Assembly: GCF_964030965.1 (NCBI RefSeq)
Contig: NZ_OZ034999.1
Coordinates: 1,860,001-1,924,000 of the forward strand
Source of the DNA: Spiroplasma endosymbiont of Amphimallon solstitiale
GTDB taxonomy: Bacteria; Bacillota_I; Bacilli_A; Mycoplasmatales; VBWQ01
Reading direction: 5' to 3'
Length of the DNA stretch: 64,000 bases
Part shown: one piece after another, positions 20,809 to 32,429 of the stretch
Position numbering within the stretch: the first letter of the stretch is position 1
How the letters are laid out: every line of letters starts with the position of its first letter
Position numbers and translations under genes: made by a program
The notes under the pieces: generated by a model
What the model saw: the letters and a program-made list of their open reading frames with translations, nothing else
Databases searched by the model: none
Told to the model about the DNA's origin: nothing

Positions 20809-21008
20809 ACATATAAAATTGCACAAAATACTTCATATAAATCTAAACTTCTTGGTTTTGTTTTCTTTTTGCTATTTTCTAAAATTGATTTTATGTTCTC
20901 AAATTGTTCTTTGGTGACATGACTTGGATAATTTTTATGCATATATACCTCTTATTTTAAAATATATAATCATTTTACATTATTTTCGAAAAGATTCTAA
21001 ACAGGTTC
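20809..21008 (-). mobile_element. IS5-family element, 5' fragment
   Basis: This is the first 200 bases of the IS5-family element, with the OrfA N-terminus at 20809-20942 and the outer repeat ending CAGGTTC at 21008. The IS30 end at 20808 interrupts it in the codons for AILYV. Confidence 0.85.
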
Positions 21009-21172
21009 TAATAGTTATTGAATCACCATTATAAATTTTACCATCAGGAGTAACTACTGCACTAGTAATTGGATCTCCTTCTTTTTCAGGAGTATTAACT
21101 TTAACTGTAATACCATTTAAATCAATGTTTTTATTTTCTGGAACTGCTTTAATAGCTTCTTTAAGTTCTTTC
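21009..21172 (-). pseudogene. Fragment of an unknown, probably surface, protein
   Basis: An open minus-strand frame of 54 codons (KELKEAIKAVPENKNIDLNG onward) ends TPDGKIYNGDSITI. The strand-rich DG/NG repeats look like a bacterial surface or lipoprotein domain. Both ends are cut, by a MITE on one side and an IS5 end on the other. Confidence 0.35.
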
Positions 21173-21335
21173 TTTTAATTATGTAGAAAAGTATGGATGA
21201 CCAAAAATTATTCATCAATTTACACTTAAAATATTATTTTTAATTAAAAATTTGTTAAAAGTAACATTATTTAGTGTAAAAATTCTCTAAAAATAACACT
21301 TTATCATGTATCATTACTTTTCTACAAAATTAAAG
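21173..21335 (+). mobile_element. MITE copy 2
   Basis: 163 bp. Flanks GTTCTTTC and AAAATAAA do not match, so one side was replaced after insertion. It forms the border between the IS scrapyard and the host region. Confidence 0.88.
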
Positions 21336-21352
21336 AAAATAAAATTTCTATT

Positions 21353-23038
21353 TTAGATGTCTTTGCCATTTTTAATTGCTTTAATATCTTTTTTTAACTG
21401 CTCTTTTAAAAATTTAATATCATTCTCACTATTTTTTACTTTTTTTAATGCTTCAATTTTAACTTTAGTATCTTTTTTTAATGCTTGAATCTTATCATTT
21501 TTTTCAGATCTAATTAACAATTTGGTTCCAACTTTCTTTGTTAAAATATGTAAACCCCTAAAAGGGTATTTTTTTAATAAAAGTTTTTCATCTTCAATTA
21601 ATTCTTGATTGCGAGAAGCAATAACAGTAGCTTGTAAACCACCAGAAATATTAACTGCAGTTCTACCCATATCAAATAAACCATCTAAGGCACCAATAAT
21701 ACCATAAACAGCAGCATAATAGCTACCAAAACCAAGACCACCTAAAACACCAGCTGTTACAACAGCAGCAGTTCCTGGTACTCCCGCAATTCCTAATGAA
21801 GCAACTAGTGTTACAATTAAGCCATTAATAAATAAAATAGCGATTGTTCAGTTGGGAAAATTACCAGGAAGGATAATACTAAATCATAAGAAAGATAAAA
21901 TAATTCCAGCTTGTACTCCAGCACAGCCACTTAAACCTATTGTTGTTGAAAGTGGCATTACTGTATCACTACCCTCTTCTTTCACTTTTAAATCTTCTTT
22001 TAAGGTATTCATAGCAATTGGTAAAGCGGCATTAGAAGACTGAGTTGTAAAACCAGCAATAATTGGTTTCTGTGCTTTTACTAATCAACGATAAGGATTA
22101 ATACCAAATAAATATAATGATAATAAATGTCATAAGAAAGTAATAAGTAGTGCTAAATAAGCAACTCCAATAATAATGCCAATATTAGCAAGTGCACCAA
22201 TTGGTTGATTAATAATTGCTGTTGCTAGCATACTCATAACAGCAAATGGCATAATTTTAATAAACATCATTAATATTGAAATAATAATTTTTCACATTGT
22301 TTCTAAAGTGTTTCTTGCTTTGTCCATTCGTTCTTCATTATGTTTAGTTAGTTTTTTAATTGCAAATCCAATTAAAGCACCAAGTACAATGATTGGAATA
22401 ATTAATGTTTGAGTAAAAACACCAATTAAGCTGCTAGGAACGTAACTAATGATAATTTCGGGAATTGTTTTGGCAGTAGTTTTATCGTAACTACCACCAT
22501 CAGTTAAATTAAAACCTTGGCCAATTTTAAAAGCAATTCCTAGTTCAAAGGCAATAGTAAAAGCAATAGCCACATTTATTAATAAAATAGTAATACCAAC
22601 TCTTGAAACTTTAGTTATTGTTTTTGAGTTACTATTTTTTTTACTAGTAATTCTAGCGATAGCTAAAAATACTAATGGAATAGTTAACATAGTAATACCA
22701 ATAATAAAAATAGTTTTTAATAATTCAATTCAGTGTACAATTTCTGCAACTCAGGGTATATAGTCAGGATTAGGTTTTATTGGTGTTCCAGGTAAGTTAG
22801 GATAAGTAATGTTATGACTATTAAAACCAGTAATAGCTTGGATAGTAATACCAAAAATTAGTCCTAATCCCATTCCAGTAAAAATACGAATTGGAAATTT
22901 AGGTTTAGTTTTTTTAATAAAAATAGAAAGTGCTAGGATAATACTAAAAAAGACAATTATCCCGATTAGACTTTGTCAGTGTGAAATACCAACAAAGTCT
23001 CTTAATAAGTTAATATTGTCATTACTAAGAGTTGTCAT
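21353..23038 (-). CDS. Dicarboxylate/amino acid:cation symporter (DAACS family)
   Basis: The 561-aa protein has about eight membrane spans and the family's re-entrant loop features: the MLTIPLVFLAI segment, the serine-rich GFTTQSSNAALPIAM hairpin and AGVPGTAAVVTAGVLGGLG near the C-terminal substrate site. The domain resembles the cystine/glutamate carriers TcyP and GltP. It would import an amino acid or dicarboxylate with sodium or protons. About 100 charged residues follow the last span, an unusually long cytoplasmic tail. GAGG lies 8 bases before the start at 23038. The substrate cannot be told from sequence. Confidence 0.85.
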
Positions 23039-23071
23039 AGTTGATACCTCATTCTTTTTATTTTTTATAGG

Positions 23072-24520
23072 TTATGACGATGTTACTTTTCTGCTTGCTA
23101 TATGAATAATATCACTAGTACGAGCAAAAGGAGGTGAATAAACTAAATCTAAATTTTGTAAATCACGGATGTCCATTTTATTTCAAATGGCAGTAGCAAG
23201 AGCATTAATTCTTAATGTGGCATGATTATAGCCTGCCATTTGTGCTGCCAGTAATTGGAAATTTGTTTTATCATAAAATAGTTTCAAGTATAAAGGACGA
23301 GATTGTTTTAAGTATCTTGGTAGATCATAATCTTTAATATAAACACTACCAATTTTATTTTTATCAATCGTATCAAAACTGCCAGTTTTTGTTATTTCTA
23401 AATTACCAACACGTAAAATACTTGACCCTAAAGTTCCTGGGTATTTATGTTCTGGGTTTTTAATATTATCAGCAATAATACGTGCCATTTTATTAGCATT
23501 AGTTGCCAAGGGAACATATATTGATGATTTATCAAATTGACTATATATTTGTGCACAATCACCACCACTATACATATTTGAAAACTTTTTTGTAACATTT
23601 TCTTTAGAAGGAATTTGACAGAATTCGTTAATAATAATTGCTTTATTTTTGTTTAATTCAATATTGCTATTTTGTAAAAAATTCGTATTTGGTTTAAAAC
23701 CAACTGCTAGTATTACTAAGTCACAAGGTATTGTTTTTCCGTTTTTTTTATCATTTACACTTCTTAAACGCAAATCATTAACATTATTATGAGTCATCAT
23801 TAGTTCTTCAATTTGATAGTTTAGTAAAATGGTGGCATCATTTTTTGATTTAGTTTTATGATTAATATTTTTTTTGGTTAGTTCATCATAAATTAATTGA
23901 CTAAATTCTTTATCAACAACGTCTGCCATTAATCGATCTTTCATTTCAACGATTGTGACATCTTTTTTTTGTTTTAAGCATGCTTCTGCCATTTCCATGC
24001 CAATAAATCCACCACCAATAATAATTATTTTTTTAGCGTTTTTCATTGCTTTTTTTAGATTTATGGCATCTTCTTTAGTAAAAACATTATAAACATTATG
24101 TGGTAAAATACCATGACTAAAAGGTGGCGGAATTTTTGGTTTGGCTCCTGTTGCAATAACTAAGGCATGATAAGATACAACTTTTGCTTTAGTTTTATCG
24201 TCTATTGTTTTTTTGACATGAATTTCTTGTTTTGCTGTATCGACTTTAATAACATTTTGATTTAAATGAATTTTAATTTTATTTTTATTATTAGTTTTTT
24301 CTGAAAAATCTTTTTTTGTACGGTCATTTAAAAGTTTTTTATCTTTAAATTCATTAGCAATATAATAAGGAATACCACAAGCACCAAGTGAAATATAGTT
24401 TTTTTCTTGATAAACATGGATATCAAAATTTTTATCACTATTTTTTTCACTACGTAATAATTTACTCGCAACTCCCATCCCAGTCGCGCCAGCACCAATA
24501 ATAATAACTTTAATTTTCAT
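23072..24520 (-). CDS. FAD-dependent pyridine-nucleotide disulfide oxidoreductase (CoA-disulfide reductase / NADH oxidase type)
   Basis: Residues 3-25 hold the FAD-binding VIIIGAGATGMG motif. ALVIATGAKP is at about 125. The NAD(P)H-binding IIIIGGGFIGMEMAE lies near 165-180 and the FAD-binding YSGGDCAQ near 315. A single redox Cys sits in SLGACGIPYYIA at about 45, the position of the active cysteine of CoA-disulfide reductases and water-forming NADH oxidases. It probably uses NAD(P)H to reduce CoA disulfide or oxygen. The start at 24520 is preferred because GGAG is 11 bases upstream; a Met three codons earlier is too close. The length of 482 aa is normal with a short C-terminal extension. Confidence 0.85.
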
Positions 24521-24590
24521 TTTTATCATCGCTCCACTCTCATTAATTATAATATATATTTAATAAAAAAATCAATTAATAGTGTTTATC

Positions 24591-25604
24591 TTAAGTATTG
24601 ATTCATTTTTGAACAAATTCTAAAGTAGTGTCACTAATACCCTTGTCAGTCACTAAATTATATTCATTAACAACTGTGTGGTCTAAATCACCAATTAAAA
24701 AACTTTGACCGTGGTTAGCGTCAAGGATAGTGTATAATGAACTTTTTTTTGGTATTTCATAACGAATTTTTTCTTGAAATAATTCGTTAGCATTAGTGTA
24801 CTTAATAAAGTGATCATTTTGACCATGAAGAAATAACATTGGCATATCAGGTATTAGTTTTAAATATTTAATTGGTTGTATTTCTTGTAAACCATCGACA
24901 CCAAATGTTTTTTGTGCTTTTTTACGACTTAATTTCAGCATTAAATTAGTAGGTAAGAAAGCATAATTGTATAGTTTTTCACTATACGTACGATCTAAGC
25001 GACTAAATGTACAATCAGAAATAATGAATTTTACTTTTTGATTAATTTTATGTTTTGCATATAAATTGCTTCACATTACTACTGTTGCGCCACCTAATGA
25101 AAAACCATATAATCCTAAAGCAGTAGTTTCTTGTTTATATGTTTTACAACAGTATTCAATAATGTCTTGTAAATCTTGTGATTCTTTTAAACCAAAAGTT
25201 GTTGGTGATGCATCACTTTCACCATGGTTACGAGCATCATATCAAATAACATTGTAGCCAGCACGTAAAAAAATGAAAGCTTGTTTAAATATTCAAAATC
25301 TTGTATTAGTTATTCCGTGTAATAAAATTATTGTTTTATTATTATTTTCATTTTTAAGGGGACTTTTTAAAAGATTACCGTATAATGTTAAATTATCAAT
25401 TGATGTTTTAATTGAAAAAGGAATTATATTTTCATGTTTTTCTAGGTATTCTCAATATTCAAAATACATTGGCCATTTTGCTAATTCAATTTTAACTTTC
25501 GGTTGAAATTGTGAATTATATTGCAAGCATGCTTTAAACATTTCAATTGAATTTATATTAACTTTTTGTCTTAATTTTATTCTATTAATACTACTTTGTT
25601 TCAT
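24591..25604 (-). CDS. Alpha/beta-fold hydrolase
   Basis: The 337-aa protein has an oxyanion region ILLHGITNTR near residue 95, YDARNHGESD near 120 and the nucleophile elbow GLYGFSLGG near 165. The late acid and His lie in LFLHGQNDHFIKYT and DANHGQSF. This is the pattern of the serine peptidase/esterase group of alpha/beta hydrolases common in Spiroplasma. Substrate unknown. It follows the oxidoreductase on the same strand but with about 70 bases between, so it may have its own promoter. Confidence 0.8.
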
Positions 25605-25634
25605 TAGTTTTCCTCACATTTTAGGTCATACATT

Positions 25635-25946
25635 TTAATAGTTGACGTTATTTAGTATTGTTGGTTTTGGTTTACAACGAATATATTTTTTATATTTTTT
25701 ATAAGGTATAAATTTAATATATTTGTATTTGCTAACTACGTGTTGTCCATTATTTTTACTATTTCGTCGTAAACAGGGTTTTACTTTTTTGATTTTAAAA
25801 GTACCAAAATTAGAAATAGTAATTACTTTACTTAGTTGGTTAATATTTTTAATTTCTTCAATTACACAATTAAAAACTATTTCAATATCTTGAATGTTAA
25901 ATTTAGTTTTATCTGATACTCTTGCAATTAATTCTTTTGCGTTCAT
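25635..25946 (-). CDS. HU-family DNA-binding protein
   Basis: From Met at 25946 the 103-aa product aligns with the start of HU proteins (MNAKELIARVSDKTKFN). It keeps the ISNFGTFKIKKVKPCLRRN beta-arm region, although the arm is not fully typical. HU dimers bend and compact DNA. A start nine codons earlier is possible but would add a non-HU extension. The C-terminal basic tail is longer than usual. Confidence 0.8.
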   Translation of the reverse strand: MNAKELIARVSDKTKFNIQDIEIVFNCVIEEIKNINQLSKVITISNFGTFKIKKVKPCLRRNSKNNGQHVVSKYKYIKFIPYKKYKKYIRCKPKPTILNNVNY

Positions 25947-26132
25947 AAAAATCAACCCTATCTGTTTGCCCATATCCTTCTAATATTATTTTATATTATT
26001 TTATTTATAAAATGTAATCTATAAATTTTTCGTACTTTGCTTGTTAATAATTTTATATATAAAAGGCATTTTACATATTTAATTTGAATAATTTTAACAT
26101 TAAAAATAATAAGAATCAAAGATAAAAATTTC

Positions 26133-26295
26133 CTTTAATTTTGTAGAAAAGTAATGATACATGATAAAGTGTTATTTTTAGAGAATTTTTACACTAAATA
26201 ATGTTACTTTTAACAAATTTTTAATTAAAAATAATATTTTAAGTGTAAATTGATGAATAATTTTTGGTCATCCATACTTTTCTACATAATTAAAA
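26133..26295 (-). mobile_element. MITE copy 3
   Basis: 163 bp in minus orientation with the 8-bp duplication AAAATTTC (26125-26132 and 26296-26303). It lies between HU and the coiled-coil gene and breaks no gene. Confidence 0.9.
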
Positions 26296-26384
26296 AAAAT
26301 TTCTTTATTATATTCAATAGTATAAGTAAGTATATTCCTTAACTATAATTATAATTTCTATAAAATGTAATTACAAAAATAAAA

Positions 26385-28553
26385 GTGTTTGGCCATTGCT
26401 TTAGTTTTAAAGCAAGTGGTTTTTTATTTTTGAAAGAAAAGAAAGAGAGGTTTAAAGTTATTCTAGAGATAGCGACAACAAATGTTTCAATAAGTGATAT
26501 TGAAAATAAGATTAGAAAATTTAAAGAAAATTTAGAAATTTTTAAAAAAGAATTCACATTTTTCATAAATGAAAGTGTTGAGGAACAACGTAATTATAAA
26601 CAAAGATATCAAGATATTTTATTAGAAGAAGAATTAGAGAATAGTAAATATGAAAAGGATTTATCTTATAAAGAAGATGATTTAAAAAACTTAAAAAGTC
26701 ATATTGAAGATTTAACAAAAAGTAGGACTAATAATCAACTTAGAAATCAAACATTGGATGAAAAAATAGCAAAAGATCAAAAAGAATTAAAAAAAATAAG
26801 AAAAGAAATTAAAGCTTTGCAAAAAGATAAAGAAGAGTTTAAAGAAAAAATCACAAAGATAGATAAAGAAACTTTTCAAGAAACTCAAAAAAATATTGAA
26901 GATTTCCAAGCTACTATGAGAACAAAAATAAAATATGTTGAAGTAGTATCAACCTTAATTGAAGTTAATTCAAGTGATGAAAACATACAAAAGCATTGAG
27001 ATGCATTATGAATCGATTATAATAATAAAGTTAAAAATGCAAAAGAAAGAATTCAAATTTTAGAAACAAAAATTTCAAGTTATAAAAAACAAATTTTAGA
27101 AAATGAAAGTAGTATTAAAAACCAAAAAAAAGAAATAATATTACTAAAGCAAGAACAATTAAAGTTAGAAATTGATATAAAAAAAATTAAAGATAAAATT
27201 GAAAAAAATATAAAAGAAATAAGGGATAAATTAAGTGAAATTAATAATAAAATGAATAGTTGTTTTACTGAAAATAAATTGAATATAACCAAAAAGAGTA
27301 ATGATATTATTAATTTATTTAATGAATTTAAAAATTTTAATGAAAAAATAAAAGAAGATTTTAAGTTTTTCATTACAATAAAAGAACAAGTAGATAAATT
27401 TTTAGGTGAATATTTTTTTATTAAAAACTCTAAAATTGAAAATTCTATATCAATAGTTGCTGATTATGATGCTGCACTTAAAATTATTATCAAGAATTTC
27501 ACTACTTTTTTTGGAGAAAATAAATATGGTGAACTTTTAAAAAGTATAAAACAGTTTAATAACTATAAAGAAAGTAATGCTCAACAAGAATTACAACCAT
27601 CAACTTCTAGTGATATCACTATTGATATCAATAATGAAAATAATGGTAAATGCAAATTATTTGATTTTGAAGAATTAAAATTAGAATCAGGATCAATAGT
27701 AAAAATGACTCTTAATTATTATAATTTTTTACAAGAATATAAAGGTCCATATTCTTATTTAATTTTTATTAAAGATGATAGTTTAAATGAAAGGAAGAAT
27801 CAAAAAATAGCAAAAAACCTTTATTTTAATCCATTACTATTATTTGAAGATTGTAATGAAGAAGAACAAATGATTTTTAAAAAATTACAAAATAAAATAG
27901 CAAAAAATAATAAAAAGAACTTTCTTTTTAATGAAAACAAAAAATTTGCTTTATTATGTATTAGTGAAAATGATAGTTCTCAAAATCTTTTGTTTTTAAT
28001 TGATTTTACAACATTAATTAAAATTCCTAAAAAGTTTATTCCATTAATGTATGATTATCAAAAAAAATATAATTTAAATCAAAAAATATGTAAAAAAATA
28101 GTTAATAATTTTGAACAAAAAAATAAAAAAGATTATAAATTTATGTTTATAAAAGTTAGAGTACAAAACAATAATATTAAAAATTATATTAAAAATTTAG
28201 ATTTATTATATGAAAAAATTTATCAACAAAAAGATCAATTACAAGAGTTAAAACATTTATTTTTTGAATTTAATGAATTTCTTGAATTAAATAAAAAACA
28301 GCAAAGTATAAAAATAAGTGATTATGAAACGCAACAAACTAGCGAATTTCTTAAAGAAAATGATTTTGTATATAAAATGGTAAAAGAAATATCTAATATT
28401 TTAGATATAACATTAAATTCGATAAATTCAGATTGTTTGATAGGAAATTCTAATAATGTATTACAAATAGCAGATGTTGAATCAATAAACCAAGAAGTAT
28501 CAGTTGGTCTAGTACTTTCTGAACAAAAGGTAGCATTTACAAATAATATATAA
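26385..28553 (+). CDS. Large coiled-coil protein of unknown function
   Basis: The frame is open for 722 codons with TGA as Trp. Residues 30-300 are an almost unbroken Lys/Glu/Ile heptad coiled coil. Residues 390-620 look globular (NYYNFLQEYKGPYSYLIFI and FALLCISENDSSQNLLFLID), and a second coiled coil is at 600-650. It has no signal peptide or membrane span. The only in-frame start near the 5' end is GTG at 26385 without a good binding site. An ATT after AGAGAGG near 26461, or loss of the real 5' end, are alternatives. A hairpin terminator follows at 28587. It may be a cytoskeletal, cell-shape or host-interaction protein; this is not shown. Confidence 0.6.
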
Positions 28554-28586
28554 TCAAAAGTTTTAAACTTATAAATAATGCATATT

Positions 28587-28611
28587 TTCCAGATAATTAA
28601 ATTATCTGGAA
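28587..28611 (+). terminator. Terminator after the coiled-coil gene
   Basis: TTCCAGATAATT and its exact reverse complement are separated by one base, forming a 12-bp stem. There is a short AT-rich tail but no long T run. Confidence 0.65.
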
Positions 28612-28772
28612 TTTAAAATATTATTTACTTATTTTGTAATTTTTTATTTTATGATTTGAATTTATAATTTACAAATTTTGTAAAATTAACGAAGAAAGAT
28701 GTTTAATAATTAAGTTTTTTGTTAAAAATTATCATATAATTAACAATGAACATTTTAATTATGGAGAAAAAT

Positions 28773-29723
28773 ATGAATAAGGATATGTATTTAATTAGAG
28801 CAGTAGAAATGGCAACAATTGCTGCTTATAAATTTATTGGTCGTAAAAATAAGAATGCTGTTGACTTTGCTGCTGTTGAAGCAATGACAATTATGTTAGA
28901 TAATGTCCCTATTAAATGTCGTATTATCGTTGGTGAAGGTGAGTTAGATCAAGCACCAATGTTATTTGTTAATCAAGAGTTAGGAAAAGGAAAAACTTTA
29001 ACTTATGATTTAGCAGTTGATCCAGTAGAAGGTACTTATCCTGCTGCTTATAATATTGCTGGTAGTATTGCTTGTTTAGCAGCAGCACCTAATACTATTT
29101 TAAAGTTACCAGAAATGTATATGGAAAAATTATTTGTTGGACCCGATTTACAAGATGCTATTAACAATGAAGATGATTTTATTACTAATATTAAAACTAT
29201 GCAAAAGATGAAAAAACATAATGATTTAATTGGTATTATTTTAGATAAACCAAGACATCAAAAAATAATTGAAAAGTTGCATGATTTAGGTATTATTGTT
29301 CGTTTAATTGGTGATGGTGATGTGCTTGCTGCTATTGATGTTATTAACAAGGAAGCAGATTTTGTTTATGGTATTGGTGGTGCTCCTGAAGGGGCATTAA
29401 TGGCAGCATTAGCATTAAGTGCTGGTGGCAATATTAAAACTAAGCTAATTTCCTATCAAACAATATGACCTACTGATGAAGATACTAAGATTCGTGTTAA
29501 TATTGAAGATATTGCTATTAAAAAATATAAATTATCATATAATAAATATTATTTTGCTAAAGATTTAGTAAAAGATGAAAATGTCCGTTTTGTTGCAACA
29601 GGTTTAACAGCTGGTGGAAGTTTAAAAGCAATTAAATATTATTATGGTACATATTATTTAAATACTTTTTTTGTATCACATGGTGTTGTTAGAAATATGG
29701 AAGTTACTTATAGTGTTAGTTAG
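28773..29723 (+). CDS. glpX: Fructose-1,6-bisphosphatase, class II
   Basis: The 316-aa protein removes the 1-phosphate from fructose 1,6-bisphosphate. Class II markers are RKNKNAVDFAAVEAM near residue 25, GEGELDQAPML near 58, the metal-binding DLAVDPVEGT near 83, and IGDGDVLAAI with GIGGAPEGAL at 190-215. The start at 28773 has GGAG 6 bases before it. A TATAAT box lies at 28735-28740. The length matches the family. In a mollicute it probably serves sugar-phosphate supply for glycolipids or pentoses. Confidence 0.92.
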
Positions 29724-29804
29724 GTTAATAAACTATTGCCAAGTGTTGAAAAAATTATGAAAATATATAATAAATATGTTTAAAAATATTTAAAGGAGAA
29801 AATT

Positions 29805-30374
29805 ATGAATGATATTGATCGTTTACCTGTTATCCCAGTTTTAGAAAGTCAACGTTTAAAACTACGACCTATTACTTTAAATCATGCACAAGCATTATTT
29901 AATTATGCGAAGAATGAAAATATGACAAAATATGTACCGTGAAAAGCTCATAAAAGTATTAATGATAGTATTGGTTTTATTAATTCTTTATTACAAGAAT
30001 ATAAACAATTAAGTTCTTTAATGTGAGCAGTGCAATTAAAAGATGATAAAACTAATACGATGATTGGTACTTGTGGCTTTATTAGATATTTTGCTCACAC
30101 TAAATGTTTGGAAATAGGTTATGCTTTTAATCCAAAAGAGTGGGGTAAAGGTTATGCCAAAGAGGCGTTGTTAACTGCTATTAAGTATGGATTTGAAAAT
30201 ACTGATAGTATTAGAATTGAAGGTAGTTGTGTTAAAGAAAATATTGCTTCAGCGAAAACGATGGAAAGTGTTGGCATGAAGTTTGAAGGATTTTCTCGTA
30301 GTAATTTTATTAAAGATGGTAAAGTTAGTGATTGTAAAATATTTAGTATTATTCGTAGTGAGTATTTTAAATAA
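29805..30374 (+). CDS. GNAT-family N-acetyltransferase (RimJ/RimL-like)
   Basis: The 189-aa protein begins with the LESQRLKLRPIT strand, carries the acetyl-CoA-binding EWGKGYAKEALLTAI (Q/R-x-x-G-x-G/A) near residue 115, and ends with NIASAKTMESVGMKFEG, as in RimJ/RimL acetyltransferases. It is expected to acetylate a protein N-terminus or small amine; the substrate is unknown. AAAGGAG lies 7 bases before the start. IS30 lies 13 bases downstream of the stop. Confidence 0.85.
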
Positions 30375-30387
30375 TATTTTAATATTA

Positions 30388-30969
30388 CCTGAATTGTAAA
30401 ATTAAAAAGGACACTTATATAAAAATTAAATTGTGTTAATTCTATAATTAAGAAAAGAAAGGAATTAGCACAATGTATAAGTATCTGACTATTGAATCAA
30501 TAATAGCAATAAAAGAATATAAAAGTTATGGATTTTCGATTCGTAAAATAGCAAAAGCCATTGATTATAGTAAATCAACTGTACATAGAGTTTGTAGATT
30601 ATTAAATCAAAACTTATTACCATTAGAAATATTGAATAAAATTCAAAAAAATAAACAAAATGCAGGTAGAAAATTAATAATTTTAACTTTAATAGAAATT
30701 AATACTATTAATCATTTGTTAATTACTAAAAATTATGCTCTTGATATAATTGCTAATTTTTTAAAGGAAAATAAAATAAAAAGTATTTCAACAAAAACTT
30801 TATATAACATGTTTAAAACAAATCGAATGGGTTTTGATGAAAATAACTTATTGAGAAAAGGAAAAAATAAACCTCACAAACAAAAAGAAACTAGGGGCAG
30901 AATTAATAATTGTAAGTCTATTCATGAAAGAAATTTAATCATTCCTAATATTAAAAATATAGAAGAATT
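30388..30969 (+). mobile_element. IS30-family element, 5' fragment
   Basis: It starts with CCTGAATTGTAAAATTAAAA and stops at GAAGAATT, where the IS1595 element begins. The same 8 bases are the target of MITE copy 9 in another IS30. Confidence 0.88.
30473..30969 (+). pseudogene. IS30-family transposase, 3' truncated
   Basis: The first 165 codons are present up to NIKNIEEF. All catalytic acidic motifs are missing. Confidence 0.85.
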
Positions 30970-32110
30970 TTTTAATTATGTAGAAAAGTAGTGGTAAAAT
31001 AAAAAAAGTCATCAACTTGACTTAAAATTTGATTTTATTAAATTTTGGGATTTATTTTTTTTACAAACTGAAATATAACACATTGGATTTTTGATAAGGG
31101 GTTAATCCGTAGTGTTGATATTTTCATTTCCATAAATTGAGGTAATTTTGAATATTGGTAAATCCAATGCCATGGTAATGAGTAATAAATTCTTTTAAAC
31201 TTGATTGTATTTTACTGACATTACTTAATTTTTTATAATTTAATTCTTTATTTTCTTTTGATTTAAACTGCTGGATAGTGGATTTAGTTTGTTTAGCTAC
31301 TGTATCATATAATACTTGCATATCACAAACTATAATTGAATTTTCTTCGATAAGTTTCGATGTTAAGTTTTCTTGTACTCATTTTTTATTTAATCTTTTA
31401 GTATTTGTTGTTTGAGCATAGATATTTCGGTTTTCATCAATTGCCATTTGAATACAACAATTTAAATCTTTAGCATTTTCTTCAATTCATTGTTTTCTTG
31501 GATCATTTGGATCTTTAAAGTTTCCTTTATGAATTTCTTTGATAAAAGTTTCGTCAATTTCAATTCTAGCTTTTAATTTTACAAATTGATTTTGTGTTTT
31601 TACTAATTGTGTTGATTTCATAAATTTTTGACGATTAAATCAGGCAGTTTTATTTGTAGTATTAATAAATTGAGAAATAATGTAAGCAGATTGACCTAAA
31701 GTAGCTATTTGTATCAATAAATCTCATTGATCATGAGATAAATGACTTCAATAAAAATAATGATTTTTAAAAGCATGAAAAGTAATATTACAACTTTTAC
31801 ATTTATATCTTTGCTTATAATCTTTACTACCATATTTAGTACACAAAAAAGAACTACAATCTGGACATTGAATCCCTTTCTCTTTGAATTTTTGTTCGAC
31901 TGCTTCAAATTTTTCTTTTTTCTCAATTTGTTTAATTCTAGTTTTATTTTCTCTAAAAATCTCAATAAAATCTTTATCAGACAAATTATTTAAAATTTCT
32001 TTTACTGTATTTTTATTCATTTAAAATCACCTCTTTAATATTAAAAATACCATATAAAAATATATTTTTGCTAATTTTACTAATACCACTACTTTTCTAC
32101 AAAATTAAAG
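30970..32110 (-). mobile_element. IS1595-family element, copy 1
   Basis: A 1141-bp element, with the same terminal repeats as the 163-bp MITEs extended by three bases to GTGGTA. Left flank is GAAGAATT; right flank CCAAATTC differs. Eleven bases of inverted IS30 separate it from MITE copy 4, so the right side is rearranged. Confidence 0.9.
31061..32020 (-). CDS. IS1595-family transposase
   Basis: The 319-aa protein has an N-terminal zinc ribbon (CPDC ... CKSC, residues 52-78) followed by an ISXO2-like DDE domain: ARIEIDETFIKE for the first Asp, IIVCDMQVLYDT for the second, and a C-terminal region with FITHYHGIGFTN and LNLWKWKYQ. It is the likely source of the enzyme that moves the MITEs, because their ends match. 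It is identical in length to the 53715 copy. Confidence 0.85.
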
Positions 32111-32121
32111 CCAAATTCTTC

Positions 32122-32284
32122 CTTTAATTTTGTAGAAAAGTAATGATACATGATAAAGTGTTATTTTTAGAGAATTTTTACACTAAATAATGTTACTTTT
32201 AACAAATTTTTAATTAAAAATAATATTTTAAGTGTAAATTGATGAATAATTTTTGGTCATCCATACTTTTCTACATAATTAAAA
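32122..32284 (-). mobile_element. MITE copy 4
   Basis: 163 bp, minus orientation. Left flank AATTCTTC and right flank GATCTATC are two different sites within IS30, so this copy has recombined. GATCTATC also flanks MITE copy 12. Confidence 0.88.
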
Positions 32285-32429
32285 GATCTATCTTCATATA
32301 AACAAAAAGATTTAAATACTATAGCATTTCAAATTAATTCTACACCCAGAAAATCACTATCTTATAAAAGACCAATAGATTTAATACAATTATTTTAAAA
32401 AACTGTCCCATTTATATTTACAATTCAGG
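32285..32429 (+). mobile_element. IS30-family element, 3' end fragment
   Basis: The last 145 bases of IS30, starting at GATCTATCTTC and ending CAATTCAGG. Its right edge enters the capsid gene of prophage C. Confidence 0.88.

Noticed and set aside
27080-27373. 97-aa hydrophobic minus-strand ORF
   Set aside because: Antisense of a Lys/Glu-rich coiled coil, which always looks like a membrane protein in reverse.
31714-31993. 83-aa ORFs on both strands within the IS1595 element
   Set aside because: They are other-frame shadows of the transposase zinc-ribbon region.
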